The position numbers and the translations under genes are program-made. Shown in pieces: positions 46,365 through 54,430 of a stretch of DNA of 64,000 bases (the stretch's first letter is position 1; every line of letters starts with the position of its first letter). A model generated the notes under the pieces. It saw nothing but the letters and a program-made list of their open reading frames with translations. It had not been told where the DNA came from and did no database searches. The stretch comes from Anaerotignum faecicola (lineage in GTDB: Bacteria; Bacillota; Clostridia; Lachnospirales; Anaerotignaceae): positions 992,001 through 1,056,000 of the forward strand of contig NZ_BHVZ01000001.1 of assembly GCF_003865035.1 (NCBI RefSeq), read 5' to 3'.

Positions 46365-48530
46365 TTAAGCGCATAGCCGCGCTAAGATGGCAACCAGCTC
46401 CTCCATGCAGAGCGGCTTTGCCAAATGCACATTCATCCCTGCAGCAAGGCATTGGCGGGCATCCTCCTCAAAGGCATTGGCGGTCATGGCAATGATGGGG
46501 ATGGTTTTCGCATCCGCACGTTCCAGTGCGCGAATGGCTCTGGTTGCGGTCAGCCCATCCATCACAGGCATCATAATATCCATAATGATGCCTGCGTAGG
46601 TGCCGGCAGGCGCTTCACGGAACATCCGCACCGCCTCACTGCCATCCCTCGCAAGCTCCACGCTGACACCGCGGTCAGCAAGAAGTGCCGCGGCAATCTC
46701 CGCATTCAGCGCATTATCCTCTACTAAGAGCAGGTGCAGACCGCTGATATCCTTTGCCTTGGCAGGGGCAGGCTGTTCTGTCTGCGGCTGCTCTGCTGCA
46801 ATTTCAAAGGGCAGCGTGATGGTGAAAACAGAGCCTACGCCCTCCTCGCTTTCAATCGTAATCGTTCCCTGCATTTCATCAATCAGGCTTTTCACAATCG
46901 CCATGCCAAGCCCCGTTCCCTGACGGGTGCTGTCGCTGCGCTCCTGCGAGAAGGGCGTGAAGATATGCTGTAAAAAGTCCTTGCTCATGCCGATACCCGT
47001 ATCACGGATAACCCAACGATAGGTAACCCTTCCGTCCGCAACGCCAAGACAGCTGACAGCCGTTTCCACCCTGCCGCAGCTTTTATTATATTTGATGCAG
47101 TTGCCATAAATATTCAGGAAAATCTGCCGCAGATGGAGGGGACTGCCATAGACTCTGCTGATTTCCATGCGCTCGAAGCCTCCTTCATATCGCAGCGTGA
47201 TGCCTGCTTCCGCGGCACGCTGTTCCATAATGGTCAGAATATCCCTCGCCAGTTGATTTAAGTCAATGATTTCATGGGAAAGGATAACCTCGCCGCTTTC
47301 CAGCTTGCTCATCTGCAAAATATCATTGATGAGAGAAAGCAGATGCTTGGCGGCAACCTTCATTTTCTTCTGATTAGAACGGATGAGGGCATGATCCTCC
47401 GCATGCGCTTCATCAATTTCCAGCAGACCGATGATGCCGTTTAAGGGCGTACGAATATCGTGGCTCATGCGCGAAAGAAAGCTTGTCTTTGCGGCATTGG
47501 CACGATCTGCCTGCTCCACCGCTGCATAAAGCTGTTCATTTTTCAGCTGCAGCTGCTCTGTATATTCCTTTTGGATGGCAAGCTGCTCTTCTCGATAGCT
47601 TTGTGCCGTTTTCCAGCGCACCATACGAATAGCCGCAAGAATAACAAGATAAATCACCATGGCGAAAAGCATATTTTCAGGCGTGGTGCGGAAAACAGCG
47701 CGTTGCGGCAGGTAAGCATAAACATACACATCCCGTCCATGCTCCATCAGCCCAAAATAGCGCACGCCGTTCTCCCTCGCAGAAACAAGCCTGTCGCTTA
47801 CGGCGGCGGCTCTGATTTCTTCAAGCACTGCGGATGCATCCGTATTTTCACCAATGAAGCTTTCCTCATTCGAAGCAATGATTTCATTCCCACTGCTGAC
47901 CACAATCGTCCCGTTTTCCGCAGGGTCATAGCCCGAAAGAAGCGAGGAAATCGAAAGACTGAAGGAATTGATATAATCCAGAGGTGTATGATAATAGGCA
48001 ACAACAATGCCGGGTGCATCCAGTCTTTGTACTGCCGCCAGATCCAGATAACACCCCTCAGGGCAGAAAAGCCGCACGGCATAGCGCTTTTCGGGATACT
48101 GCGCCGTATTCAGCAGGGCTTCGGAATCCAGATTTTCATGCACGAAAGCTGCCATATCCGCCGCTTCGCTTGCGGCAGTAATATTTCCCGCTTCATCCAG
48201 AAGCAGAATCCCCGAAACGTAGCAGTCCTTCACACAGGTATGCAGAAAATCCGCACTGACAGGCCTTGTGGCTTCCTCCAATCGGTGCGCCGTCTGGTTT
48301 GCGCTTTCCACAATCCGCATCAGGCTCTTGGATTCATCCGCAAGCCCAATGCGGCTATAGCGGTTACACTGCTCCTTCACATAATTGACCGTATTCACCA
48401 TGGTGCGCTGTGTGGTAGCGATATCCTCATTTACGGCAAGCAAAAATACGCCGCCCAAAAGCAAAACGCCCAGTAAAATCTGTAAAAAAAGGATACGCGT
48501 GCAGGGCTTTGCAGAGGATTCATTCCACAT
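46365..48530 (-). CDS. Membrane hybrid histidine kinase with receiver domain
   Basis: 721 residues. Two membrane helices (ILFLQILLGVLLLGGVFLLA near 15; MLFAMVIYLVILAAIRMVRW near 295) enclose an extracellular sensor of about 255 residues. Then a coiled coil, HisKA with the phosphorylated His in MSHDIRTPLNGIIG near 356, HATPase (NCIKYNK; DTGIGMSKDFL; GTGLGMAIVKSL) and a receiver whose Asp lies in GIIMDIMMPVMDG near 653, with Lys in HLAKP. No output domain follows. ATG 48530 preceded by GGGGGTGAT. It overlaps the binding-protein gene by 11 bases, so the two are coupled and probably form one sensor. Confidence 0.94.
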   Translation of the reverse strand: MWNESSAKPCTRILFLQILLGVLLLGGVFLLAVNEDIATTQRTMVNTVNYVKEQCNRYSRIGLADESKSLMRIVESANQTAHRLEEATRPVSADFLHTCVKDCYVSGILLLDEAGNITAASEAADMAAFVHENLDSEALLNTAQYPEKRYAVRLFCPEGCYLDLAAVQRLDAPGIVVAYYHTPLDYINSFSLSISSLLSGYDPAENGTIVVSSGNEIIASNEESFIGENTDASAVLEEIRAAAVSDRLVSARENGVRYFGLMEHGRDVYVYAYLPQRAVFRTTPENMLFAMVIYLVILAAIRMVRWKTAQSYREEQLAIQKEYTEQLQLKNEQLYAAVEQADRANAAKTSFLSRMSHDIRTPLNGIIGLLEIDEAHAEDHALIRSNQKKMKVAAKHLLSLINDILQMSKLESGEVILSHEIIDLNQLARDILTIMEQRAAEAGITLRYEGGFERMEISRVYGSPLHLRQIFLNIYGNCIKYNKSCGRVETAVSCLGVADGRVTYRWVIRDTGIGMSKDFLQHIFTPFSQERSDSTRQGTGLGMAIVKSLIDEMQGTITIESEEGVGSVFTITLPFEIAAEQPQTEQPAPAKAKDISGLHLLLVEDNALNAEIAAALLADRGVSVELARDGSEAVRMFREAPAGTYAGIIMDIMMPVMDGLTATRAIRALERADAKTIPIIAMTANAFEEDARQCLAAGMNVHLAKPLCMEELVAILARLCA

Positions 48531-49329
48531 CTGCAATCACCCCCATATCATTTTCATCCAGATACCTCCCGATGATTTCCTCCATCGTGCCATCCGCACG
48601 CATTTCTTCAAAGGTTTCGGAAAGCTTCTGTTCCAGACCGCGATCATCCTGTTTGGAAAACGCCACGCCCAAGCCGACCGTCAGCAGCGGTTCCTCCAGA
48701 ATCCGATAATCCAGCTTATAATCGGACATGCACTGCAAAATTGCCGTTTCGTGCGCGGCAATCGCATCCGCATAGCCCTTGCTCAGACAGGGATAAATCA
48801 ATTCCCGATTCTGCATGGAAAACACCTCGCGCAGAGCAGGAAGCCTTGCATCCGTATGCGAAAGAAAAAGCTCCTCCGGCTTTGTGGTGGACTGCACCGC
48901 AATGCGCTTGCCCTCCAAATCCGCCAGTGTTTTTATTTCGCTGTCCCGATTGACTGCCACCACCTGACGGCTCATCATATAGGGCGCACTCCAACGGTAT
49001 TCCTCCTCGCGCCCATCGATGGAAAAGCTGCCCCAGATGCAGTCGATTTTTCCGCTGTCAACCAGCTCCTTCTTTTTCTCCCAGTCGATATAGGTAAACA
49101 CCGCCTGATACCCCATGCGTCGAAAGGCTTCTGTCGCTAAATCCACATCTATCCCCGTTGGTTTGCCGTCCACATTCTCATAATTATAGGGCGGATAATT
49201 ATCACTGCCGATGATAATATTCGGCAAATCTGTCTGCTGTGCCGTTTTTTCCGCCGCGCCGCAGCCGGACAGGCTGACACAGCAGACCACAGCCGCCAAA
49301 ACCATGCCCCTGATTTTCTGTTTCTGCAT
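48520..49329 (-). CDS. Amino-acid-type solute-binding lipoprotein, likely sensory partner
   Basis: 269 residues: lipobox LSGC in VVCCVSLSGCGAA, then the SBP_bac_3 fold: NIIIGSDNYPPYNYENVDGK, PTGIDVDLATEAFRRMGY, KIDCIWGSFSIDGREEEYRW, SAPYMMSRQVVAVN and LEGKRIAVQSTTKPEELFL. Such proteins bind amino acids or similar polar ligands outside the cell. No ABC permease is nearby; instead the stop codon is overlapped by a membrane histidine kinase gene, so it probably presents ligand to the kinase. Close relatives are also built into kinases as sensor domains. Confidence 0.92.
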   Translation of the reverse strand: MQKQKIRGMVLAAVVCCVSLSGCGAAEKTAQQTDLPNIIIGSDNYPPYNYENVDGKPTGIDVDLATEAFRRMGYQAVFTYIDWEKKKELVDSGKIDCIWGSFSIDGREEEYRWSAPYMMSRQVVAVNRDSEIKTLADLEGKRIAVQSTTKPEELFLSHTDARLPALREVFSMQNRELIYPCLSKGYADAIAAHETAILQCMSDYKLDYRILEEPLLTVGLGVAFSKQDDRGLEQKLSETFEEMRADGTMEEIIGRYLDENDMGVIADVE

Positions 49330-49365
49330 AACACCCTCTCCTCTTTTTTATGCCCATTTATAAAT

Positions 49366-49399
49366 AATAAGGCAGTCAGCGGACTGCTGACTGCCTTAT
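49366..49399 (-). terminator. Hairpin in the leader of the binding-protein gene
   Basis: AATAAGGCAGTCAGC / GCTGACTGCCTTAT around a 5-base loop, between the promoter at 49463-49491 and the start codon at 49329. A strong hairpin in this place suggests attenuation, though the T-run is interrupted. Confidence 0.55.
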
Positions 49400-49462
49400 G
49401 ATCCACAGGATTGCGATTTGTCCGTTTCCCCTGTCCATATATCACAGTTCGTGTATATTAAA

Positions 49463-49491
49463 ATTATATGAAAGAAATTTGTCTATTTCAA
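49463..49491 (-). promoter_or_regulatory. Promoter of the binding-protein/kinase operon
   Basis: Minus-strand TTGAAA (49491-49486), 17 bases, TATAAT (49468-49463). Confidence 0.65.
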
Positions 49492-49606
49492 GTATTTCTT
49501 GTCAAAAAACAGACAGAAAAGGAGGCTTTTTATCAAATACAATATCATGTTTTGCAAAAATCCATCGCCTTCAGCAGTTTTTTTGACAAAACCTGCTAAT
49601 TTAGCA

Positions 49607-49635
49607 TTGTCCGCCGCGCGCAGATATGGTATGAT
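49607..49635 (+). promoter_or_regulatory. hydG: Promoter of hydG
   Basis: TTGTCC (49607-49612), 17 bases, TATGAT (49630-49635). It predicts a leader of about 200 bases. Confidence 0.6.
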
Positions 49636-49641
49636 GTGGTA

Positions 49642-49843
49642 AATTTCTCCGCACAGCAAGCCACGCGCTTTCTGCAAGGAGACAAAATAAAAATCAAACA
49701 GCTGCTGACACAAAGAAAGGCTTCTGCGTGAAAGGGTAGGTCATACATACGTTTTACAGAATTTCTGCGCCCTTTCTCCATATTTTTTCGGGGCGTTTTT
49801 TATTGTCTGCAAAAAAAAGATAAAAAGAAAGGAAGATAAAGCA
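49642..49843 (+). promoter_or_regulatory. hydG: Long structured leader of hydG (possible attenuator)
   Basis: CCCTTTCT (49770-49777), followed closely by a T6 run (49782-49788), can pair with either AGAAAGG (49714-49720) or GAAAGGG (49730-49736). Such mutually exclusive pairing ahead of a T-run is what an attenuator needs. TCTCC/GGAGA form an earlier hairpin. No known riboswitch motif is recognised. Confidence 0.35.
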
Positions 49844-51268
49844 ATGTATCCCTACAACCCCCACTCCCAAAAGGCAGAGGAATTCATCAACCACGAGGAA
49901 ATTCTGGAAACCCTTGCCTATGCAGAGGAAAATAAGCACAACATTCCCTTAATCGACAGCATTATCGAAAAGGCAAAGCTCCGAAAGGGACTTTCTCACA
50001 GAGAGGCAATGGTGCTTCTGGACTGCGATATTCCCGAAAAAAACGAAGAAATTTACGCGTTGGCAAAGCAGATTAAGCAGGATTTTTACGGCAACCGTAT
50101 TGTGATGTTTGCGCCGCTGTATCTTTCCAATTACTGCGTCAACGGCTGTGTATACTGTCCGTACCATGCGAAAAATAAGCACATCCGCAGGAAAAAGCTG
50201 ACACAGGAGGAAATTGTCAGAGAGGTAACGGCTTTACAGGATATGGGGCATAAGCGTCTGGCACTGGAAACCGGCGAGGACCCCGTCAATAACCCCATTG
50301 AATATGTACTGGAAAGCATTCAAACGATTTACAGCATCAAGCATAAAAACGGCGCAATTCGCCGCGTGAATGTCAATATTGCGGCAACAACCGTTGAAAA
50401 CTATCGTAAACTGAAGGAGGCAGGCATCGGCACCTATATCCTCTTCCAAGAAACCTATCATAAGGAAAGCTATGAACGTCTGCACCCCACAGGCCCTAAG
50501 CATGATTATGCCTACCACACCGAAGCGATGGACAGAGCCATGGAGGGCGGCATTGATGATGTCGGGATTGGCGTTTTGTTCGGCTTGGAGCTGTATCGCT
50601 ATGAATTTGCAGGGCTTTTGATGCACGCAGAGCATCTGGAAAGCGTATTCGGCGTAGGCCCGCACACCATCAGCGTACCCAGAATCCGCCATGCCGACGA
50701 TATTGACCCCTCCGCCTTCGATAACGGCATTGATGATGATACCTTTGCAAAAATCGTTGCCTGTATCCGTGTTGCCGTTCCCTACACAGGCATGATTGTT
50801 TCCACAAGAGAAAGTCAGGAAAGCAGAGAACGTGTGCTGAGCCTTGGGGTATCCCAAATCAGCGGCGGCTCCAGCACGAGTGTCGGCGGCTATTATGAAA
50901 AGGAGGCAGAGGAGGATAATTCCGCGCAGTTTGATGTCAGTGATAACCGCACACTGGATGAAATCGTGAAATGGCTGATGGATTTGGGCTATGTCCCCAG
51001 CTTCTGCACCGCCTGCTATCGTGAGGGCAGGACGGGCGACCGCTTCATGAGCCTTTGCAAAAGCGGACAGATTCAGAATTGCTGCCTGCCTAATGCGCTG
51101 ATGACGCTCAAGGAATATCTGATTGACTACGCCGCACCGAAAACAAAGGAAATCGGGGAAAAGCTGATTTTAGAGGAAATCAAATCCATCCCGAAGGAAA
51201 AAATTCAGGAGATTGTACGGAAAAATCTGGTTGAAATCGAAAAGGGAAATCGGGATTTCCGCTTCTGA
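49844..51268 (+). CDS. hydG: [FeFe]-hydrogenase maturase HydG, radical SAM tyrosine lyase
   Basis: Cleaves tyrosine to give CO and cyanide ligands for the hydrogenase H-cluster. 474 residues, the HydG length. Radical SAM cluster motif CVNGCVYCPYHAKN near 98 (CX3CX2C), the LALETGEDPVNNP loop, a TIM barrel, and the C-terminal domain with CTACYREGRTGDRFM and SLCKSGQIQNCC that holds the auxiliary cluster and separates HydG from ThiH. hydE, hydF and the hydrogenase are outside the window. ATG 49844 with AAAGGAAG upstream. Confidence 0.96.
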   Translation: MYPYNPHSQKAEEFINHEEILETLAYAEENKHNIPLIDSIIEKAKLRKGLSHREAMVLLDCDIPEKNEEIYALAKQIKQDFYGNRIVMFAPLYLSNYCVNGCVYCPYHAKNKHIRRKKLTQEEIVREVTALQDMGHKRLALETGEDPVNNPIEYVLESIQTIYSIKHKNGAIRRVNVNIAATTVENYRKLKEAGIGTYILFQETYHKESYERLHPTGPKHDYAYHTEAMDRAMEGGIDDVGIGVLFGLELYRYEFAGLLMHAEHLESVFGVGPHTISVPRIRHADDIDPSAFDNGIDDDTFAKIVACIRVAVPYTGMIVSTRESQESRERVLSLGVSQISGGSSTSVGGYYEKEAEEDNSAQFDVSDNRTLDEIVKWLMDLGYVPSFCTACYREGRTGDRFMSLCKSGQIQNCCLPNALMTLKEYLIDYAAPKTKEIGEKLILEEIKSIPKEKIQEIVRKNLVEIEKGNRDFRF

Positions 51269-51282
51269 AAAAATTCTATGTA

Positions 51283-51317
51283 GCAAAAAAGAGGATGTTA
51301 AAAAACATCCTCTTTTT
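51283..51317. terminator. Bidirectional terminator between hydG and serS
   Basis: AAAAGAGGATGTT / AACATCCTCTTTT with an AAAA loop; runs of A and T on the two sides. Confidence 0.9.
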
Positions 51318-51325
51318 TGTTTCCA

Positions 51326-52621
51326 TTATTTCTTTTTGTTGGGAATCAGCTTCTTTGTGCCGCCCATATAAGGCCACAGAACTTCAGGGATATTTACAGT
51401 ACCATCTGCCTGCAAATTGTTTTCAAGGAAAGCAATCAGCATACGGGGAGGTGCTGCAACGGTGTTGTTCAGTGTGTAAGCGAAGTATTTCTTGCCTTCT
51501 GCATCCTGTACGCGGATACCCAGTCTTCTTGCCTGTGCATCGCCCAGGTTGGAGCAGCTACCGACTTCAAAGTATTTTTTCTGTCTGGGAGACCAAGCCT
51601 CAACGTCAACGGATTTTACCTTCAGGTCAGCCAAATCGCCGGAGCAGCATTCCAGTGTTCTTACGGGGATATCCATGGAACGGAACAGGTCTACGGTGTT
51701 CTGCCACAGCTTATCATACCACATGGGAGCTTCCTCAGGATTACATACAACAATCATTTCCTGTTTTTCAAACTGGTGAATACGGTAAACGCCTCTTTCT
51801 TCAATACCGTGTGCGCCTTTTTCCTTACGGAAGCAAGGGCTATAGCTTGTCAGGGTCTGCGGCAGGTCTTCTGCTTTATTCAGCGTATCGATAAATTTAC
51901 CAATCATGGAATGTTCGGATGTACCAATCAGATACAGGTCTTCGCCTTCGATTTTATACATCATTGCATCCATTTCCGCAAAGCTCATAACACCTGTTAC
52001 AACGTTGGAACGAATCATGAAGGGAGGAATACAATATTTGAAGCCTCTGCCAATCATGAAATCTCTTGCGTAAGCCAGAACTGCGGAATGCAGACGCGCA
52101 ATATCGCCCATCAGGTAATAGAAGCCATTGCCTGCAACCTTTCTTGCGCTATCCAGATCGATACCGTCGAAGGTTTCCATAATATCTGTGTGATAAGGAA
52201 TCTCAAAATCGGGAACAACGGGTTCGCCGAATCTTTCTACCTCTACGTTTTCGCTGTCATCCTTACCAATGGGAACGGTTGGATCAATGATGTTGGGAAT
52301 GGTCATCATGATAACCTTGATGCGTTCCTCAACCTCTTTTTCTCTTGCGGAAAGGGTTTCTACGCGTTCTGCGTCTGCGCCAATCTGTGCTTTTACCTTT
52401 TCGGCTTCTTCCTTTTCGCCCTTTGCCATCAGCGCACCAATCTGCTTGGAAAGCTTATTTCTCTGCGCTCTGAGTGCTTCAACCTCCTGCTTGATGGTTC
52501 TGTTTTCCTTATCCAGCACCAGAACCTCATCTACCAGAGGCAGCTTTGCATCCTGAAATTTTTTGCGGATGTTTTCCTTTACGATATCAGGGTTTTCTCT
52601 TACAAATTTAATGTCTAACAT
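51326..52621 (-). CDS. serS: Seryl-tRNA synthetase
   Basis: Charges tRNA-Ser (and tRNA-Sec). 431 residues, normal length. N-terminal long antiparallel coiled coil (about 25-105, VLDKENRTIKQEVEALRAQR) that grips the tRNA long arm, then the class II core with the serine-binding TSEHSMIGKF region, RKEKGAHGIEERGVYRIHQF (motif 2) and NNTVAAPPRMLIAFLENN (motif 3). ATG 52621 with AGGAGG upstream. Controlled by a T-box in its 500-base leader. Neighbour of DUF4446-parAB, as often in Clostridia. Confidence 0.97.
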   Translation of the reverse strand: MLDIKFVRENPDIVKENIRKKFQDAKLPLVDEVLVLDKENRTIKQEVEALRAQRNKLSKQIGALMAKGEKEEAEKVKAQIGADAERVETLSAREKEVEERIKVIMMTIPNIIDPTVPIGKDDSENVEVERFGEPVVPDFEIPYHTDIMETFDGIDLDSARKVAGNGFYYLMGDIARLHSAVLAYARDFMIGRGFKYCIPPFMIRSNVVTGVMSFAEMDAMMYKIEGEDLYLIGTSEHSMIGKFIDTLNKAEDLPQTLTSYSPCFRKEKGAHGIEERGVYRIHQFEKQEMIVVCNPEEAPMWYDKLWQNTVDLFRSMDIPVRTLECCSGDLADLKVKSVDVEAWSPRQKKYFEVGSCSNLGDAQARRLGIRVQDAEGKKYFAYTLNNTVAAPPRMLIAFLENNLQADGTVNIPEVLWPYMGGTKKLIPNKKK

Positions 52622-52730
52622 TTCATGACCTCCTAAAAATAGTATTTTTTCGGATGGAAGTTTTTCGTATATCTTATGAAAGGTTTTTCAATCAGAAAAA
52701 AGAATTGTAAGCAATTCTTCTCTATAAACA

Positions 52731-52790
52731 GCAATAAAAAATATCTGCAAGCAGCTATTTTTTCATCACCGCTTACAGATATGCTTTTCT
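52731..52790 (-). terminator. Second terminator-like hairpin in the serS leader
   Basis: On the minus strand ATATCTGTAAGC pairs with GCTTGCAGATAT and is followed by TTTTTTATT, downstream of the T-box terminator and upstream of serS. Confidence 0.6.
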
Positions 52791-52816
52791 GTTGCAATCG
52801 CTTATGCTTTCATAAC

Positions 52817-53078
52817 AAAAAAACTCCCGATCCCGGTAATAAAACAGGGACGAGAGTATATTTCCCGCGTTGCCACCCAGATTGCTCGGAGCATCCTCCG
52901 AACCTCTTGAACAGCTATAAAGGGCTTACCCTTCCGACTTTCATCGGCAGCTTGGAAAGTGGAACATTCTCTTTTCTCCGCCGATTCGCACCAACCACCG
53001 GCTCTCTGTGGGAGTTTTACAAGAACTTAGCTTTCCTTTCGGCTTTCGCCTGCGCTATTTTGTCTTGTTTGACTTTTT
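52817..53078 (-). ncRNA. T-box riboswitch controlling serS
   Basis: Senses uncharged tRNA-Ser. Reading leftward: Stem I apical region GGTGGTTGGTGCGAATC, a probable serine specifier TCC in GTTCCAC, the T-box core GGGTGGCAACGCGGG, whose TGGC can pair with the GCCA end of tRNA-Ser, then the terminator ACTCTCGTCCC/GGGATCGGGAGT with T7 (52817-52858). The specifier is my best reading. Confidence 0.9.
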
Positions 53079-53085
53079 GGTGTAT

Positions 53086-53113
53086 ATTATATCATATTAT
53101 TTTAAAATTGCAA
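53086..53113 (-). promoter_or_regulatory. serS: Promoter of the T-box/serS transcript
   Basis: Minus-strand TTGCAA (53113-53108), 16 bases, TATAAT (53091-53086). The stretch 53114-53210 is very AT-rich and shows nothing else. Confidence 0.6.
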
Positions 53114-53235
53114 GCCTAAATTTTTTTCTTTTTTTTGTACAATTTTTTCCATAAATCCTATCTTTTTGCTAAAATATATAGAAAATGTTAAAAAAATTAT
53201 ATTTTTTTCTATGTGCAAAATAGCGTCCATTGTGG

Positions 53236-53241
53236 TATACT
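53236..53241 (+). promoter_or_regulatory. -10 box of the candidate small RNA
   Basis: TATACT, with a poor -35 (GTGCAA) 17 bases upstream. Confidence 0.45.
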
Positions 53242-53247
53242 ATGTGA

Positions 53248-53380
53248 GTACAAGAAAACCCCTTTTCCTGTACCACAATATGCCCCGGGGTTTGTGCGCA
53301 CAACCCCATAGAATGGTGTCTCCCCTGGCACCATTCTTTTCCCTAGTCAAAAAGGACAATCAAGCATGATTGTCCTTTTT
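53248..53380 (+). ncRNA. Candidate structured small RNA
   Basis: About 130 bases between a TATACT box and a strong terminator, with no reading frame. Hairpins in order: GTACA/TGTAC; GGGGTTTGTGC/GCACAACCCC; AGAATGGTG/CACCATTCT; then the terminator AAAAGGACAATC/GATTGTCCTTTT (53350-53379). It does not show the GGAAGGAAGCAG core of SRP RNA nor the shape of 6S or tmRNA. Class not recognised. Confidence 0.55.
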
Positions 53381-53416
53381 TTATACTTTTCCATCATGAA
53401 AATTCCCGCACCCTTT

Positions 53417-54223
53417 TTATTTCAGAATAAATTTCTCAATGACCTCTGCCACGCCGTTTTCCTCACAGCTTCGCTCCGTTATGTAATCCGCGGCAGCCTT
53501 CACATGCGCCTCGCCGTTTTTCATTGCAACGCCAAGCCCTGCCTGCAATATCATAGAAAGATCATTATCACTGTCACCAATGGCAATCGTTTCGGCAAGC
53601 GGCACATTTGCCTCCTGCGCAGTCGCAGCCAGTGCATTGCCCTTGCTTACGCCTTTTTTCACCAGCTCCAGATAGGTTTCCGAGGAATAAAACAAATCAA
53701 AGATATCCCCTGCCGTTTTCTCCACATAGCGCTTCAGCGCCGAAAGATTTTTCCGCTCTCCGCTGATTAAGCATTTTGTAAACTCGCCCGCATAATCGGT
53801 CGGCTCCTGCAAAATGCGCGGATTTGCTTGCATCATCCAGCAATAGGATTTCACCTCGTCTGTCAATTTTTCAATCATAAAATTGCGATCATCATAGTAA
53901 AACAGCTCCAAGCCAAGTGCTCTCGCCCGCTCTGCGATTGGTTGCACCACAGACGGTGAAAAGCTGCTTTTCAGCACCAGATGCATATCCCTTAAATCAT
54001 ACACCGCCGCACCATTCTGGCAGATGACATAGCCCTTTTTGCCCAGAAGATGCAATTCCTGCAAATGCTTTTCCACGCCAAAAACACCTCTGCCTGTGCA
54101 GATGACAAACTCCACGCCTTTATCCACAGCCTTTCGGATTGCAGCAGAGTTTTCCACAGAAACCCGTACACCTTTCCATAATAATGTGCCATCCATATCG
54201 GAAAATACCATTTTATAGCCCAT
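53417..54223 (-). CDS. Cof-type HAD-IIB hydrolase
   Basis: 268 residues. HAD motif I FSDMDGTLLWKG, a C2B-type cap in the middle (FSPSVVQPIAERARALGLEL), Lys in VSKGNALAA and motif IV AIGDSDNDLSMI followed by VAMKNGEAHVKAAADYIT, the Cof signature. Members dephosphorylate sugar phosphates, FMN or pyridoxal phosphate; substrate unknown here. ATG 54223 with AGGAGGAG upstream. Reads leftward, separated from DUF4446 by the DnaA-box cluster. Confidence 0.93.
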   Translation of the reverse strand: MGYKMVFSDMDGTLLWKGVRVSVENSAAIRKAVDKGVEFVICTGRGVFGVEKHLQELHLLGKKGYVICQNGAAVYDLRDMHLVLKSSFSPSVVQPIAERARALGLELFYYDDRNFMIEKLTDEVKSYCWMMQANPRILQEPTDYAGEFTKCLISGERKNLSALKRYVEKTAGDIFDLFYSSETYLELVKKGVSKGNALAATAQEANVPLAETIAIGDSDNDLSMILQAGLGVAMKNGEAHVKAAADYITERSCEENGVAEVIEKFILK

Positions 54224-54250
54224 TTTCTCCTCCTTTGTTTACATAATACA

Positions 54251-54359
54251 TTACCCACAGCCTGTGGATAACCTGTTGATATTGTGGAAAACCCTCTGGA
54301 CAACTTTTCTTTTTCACAAGTTATCCACAAAATGTGGATAAGATTTCAACTTATCCACA
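54251..54359. other. DnaA-box cluster 2
   Basis: Perfect TTATCCACA boxes at 54263-54271 (minus), 54321-54329, 54333-54341 (minus) and 54351-54359, with near matches TTACCCACA (54251-54259) and TTTTCCACA (54283-54291, minus). Six boxes in 110 bases within the 207-base gap between DUF4446 and Cof genes. Confidence 0.7.
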
Positions 54360-54430
54360 GAAATTTTCCTGTATCTGATAAGGAAAAAGGAGGAAAATCT
54401 CCTCCCTTTCGTCTGTTTTTGCTTTTATTT

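Noticed and set aside
49483..49713. 76-residue leftward frame in the hydG leader
   Set aside because: Overlaps two promoters on opposite strands and has no ribosome site.
53166..53369. 67-residue frame over the candidate small RNA
   Set aside because: Starts upstream of the -10 box, lacks a ribosome site and ends at the terminator hairpin; RNA structure explains the region better.
53248..53380. Reading the small RNA as SRP (4.5S/scRNA) RNA because serS is nearby
   Set aside because: The GGAAGGAAGCAG core and the GGUCAGG apical loop are missing on both strands.
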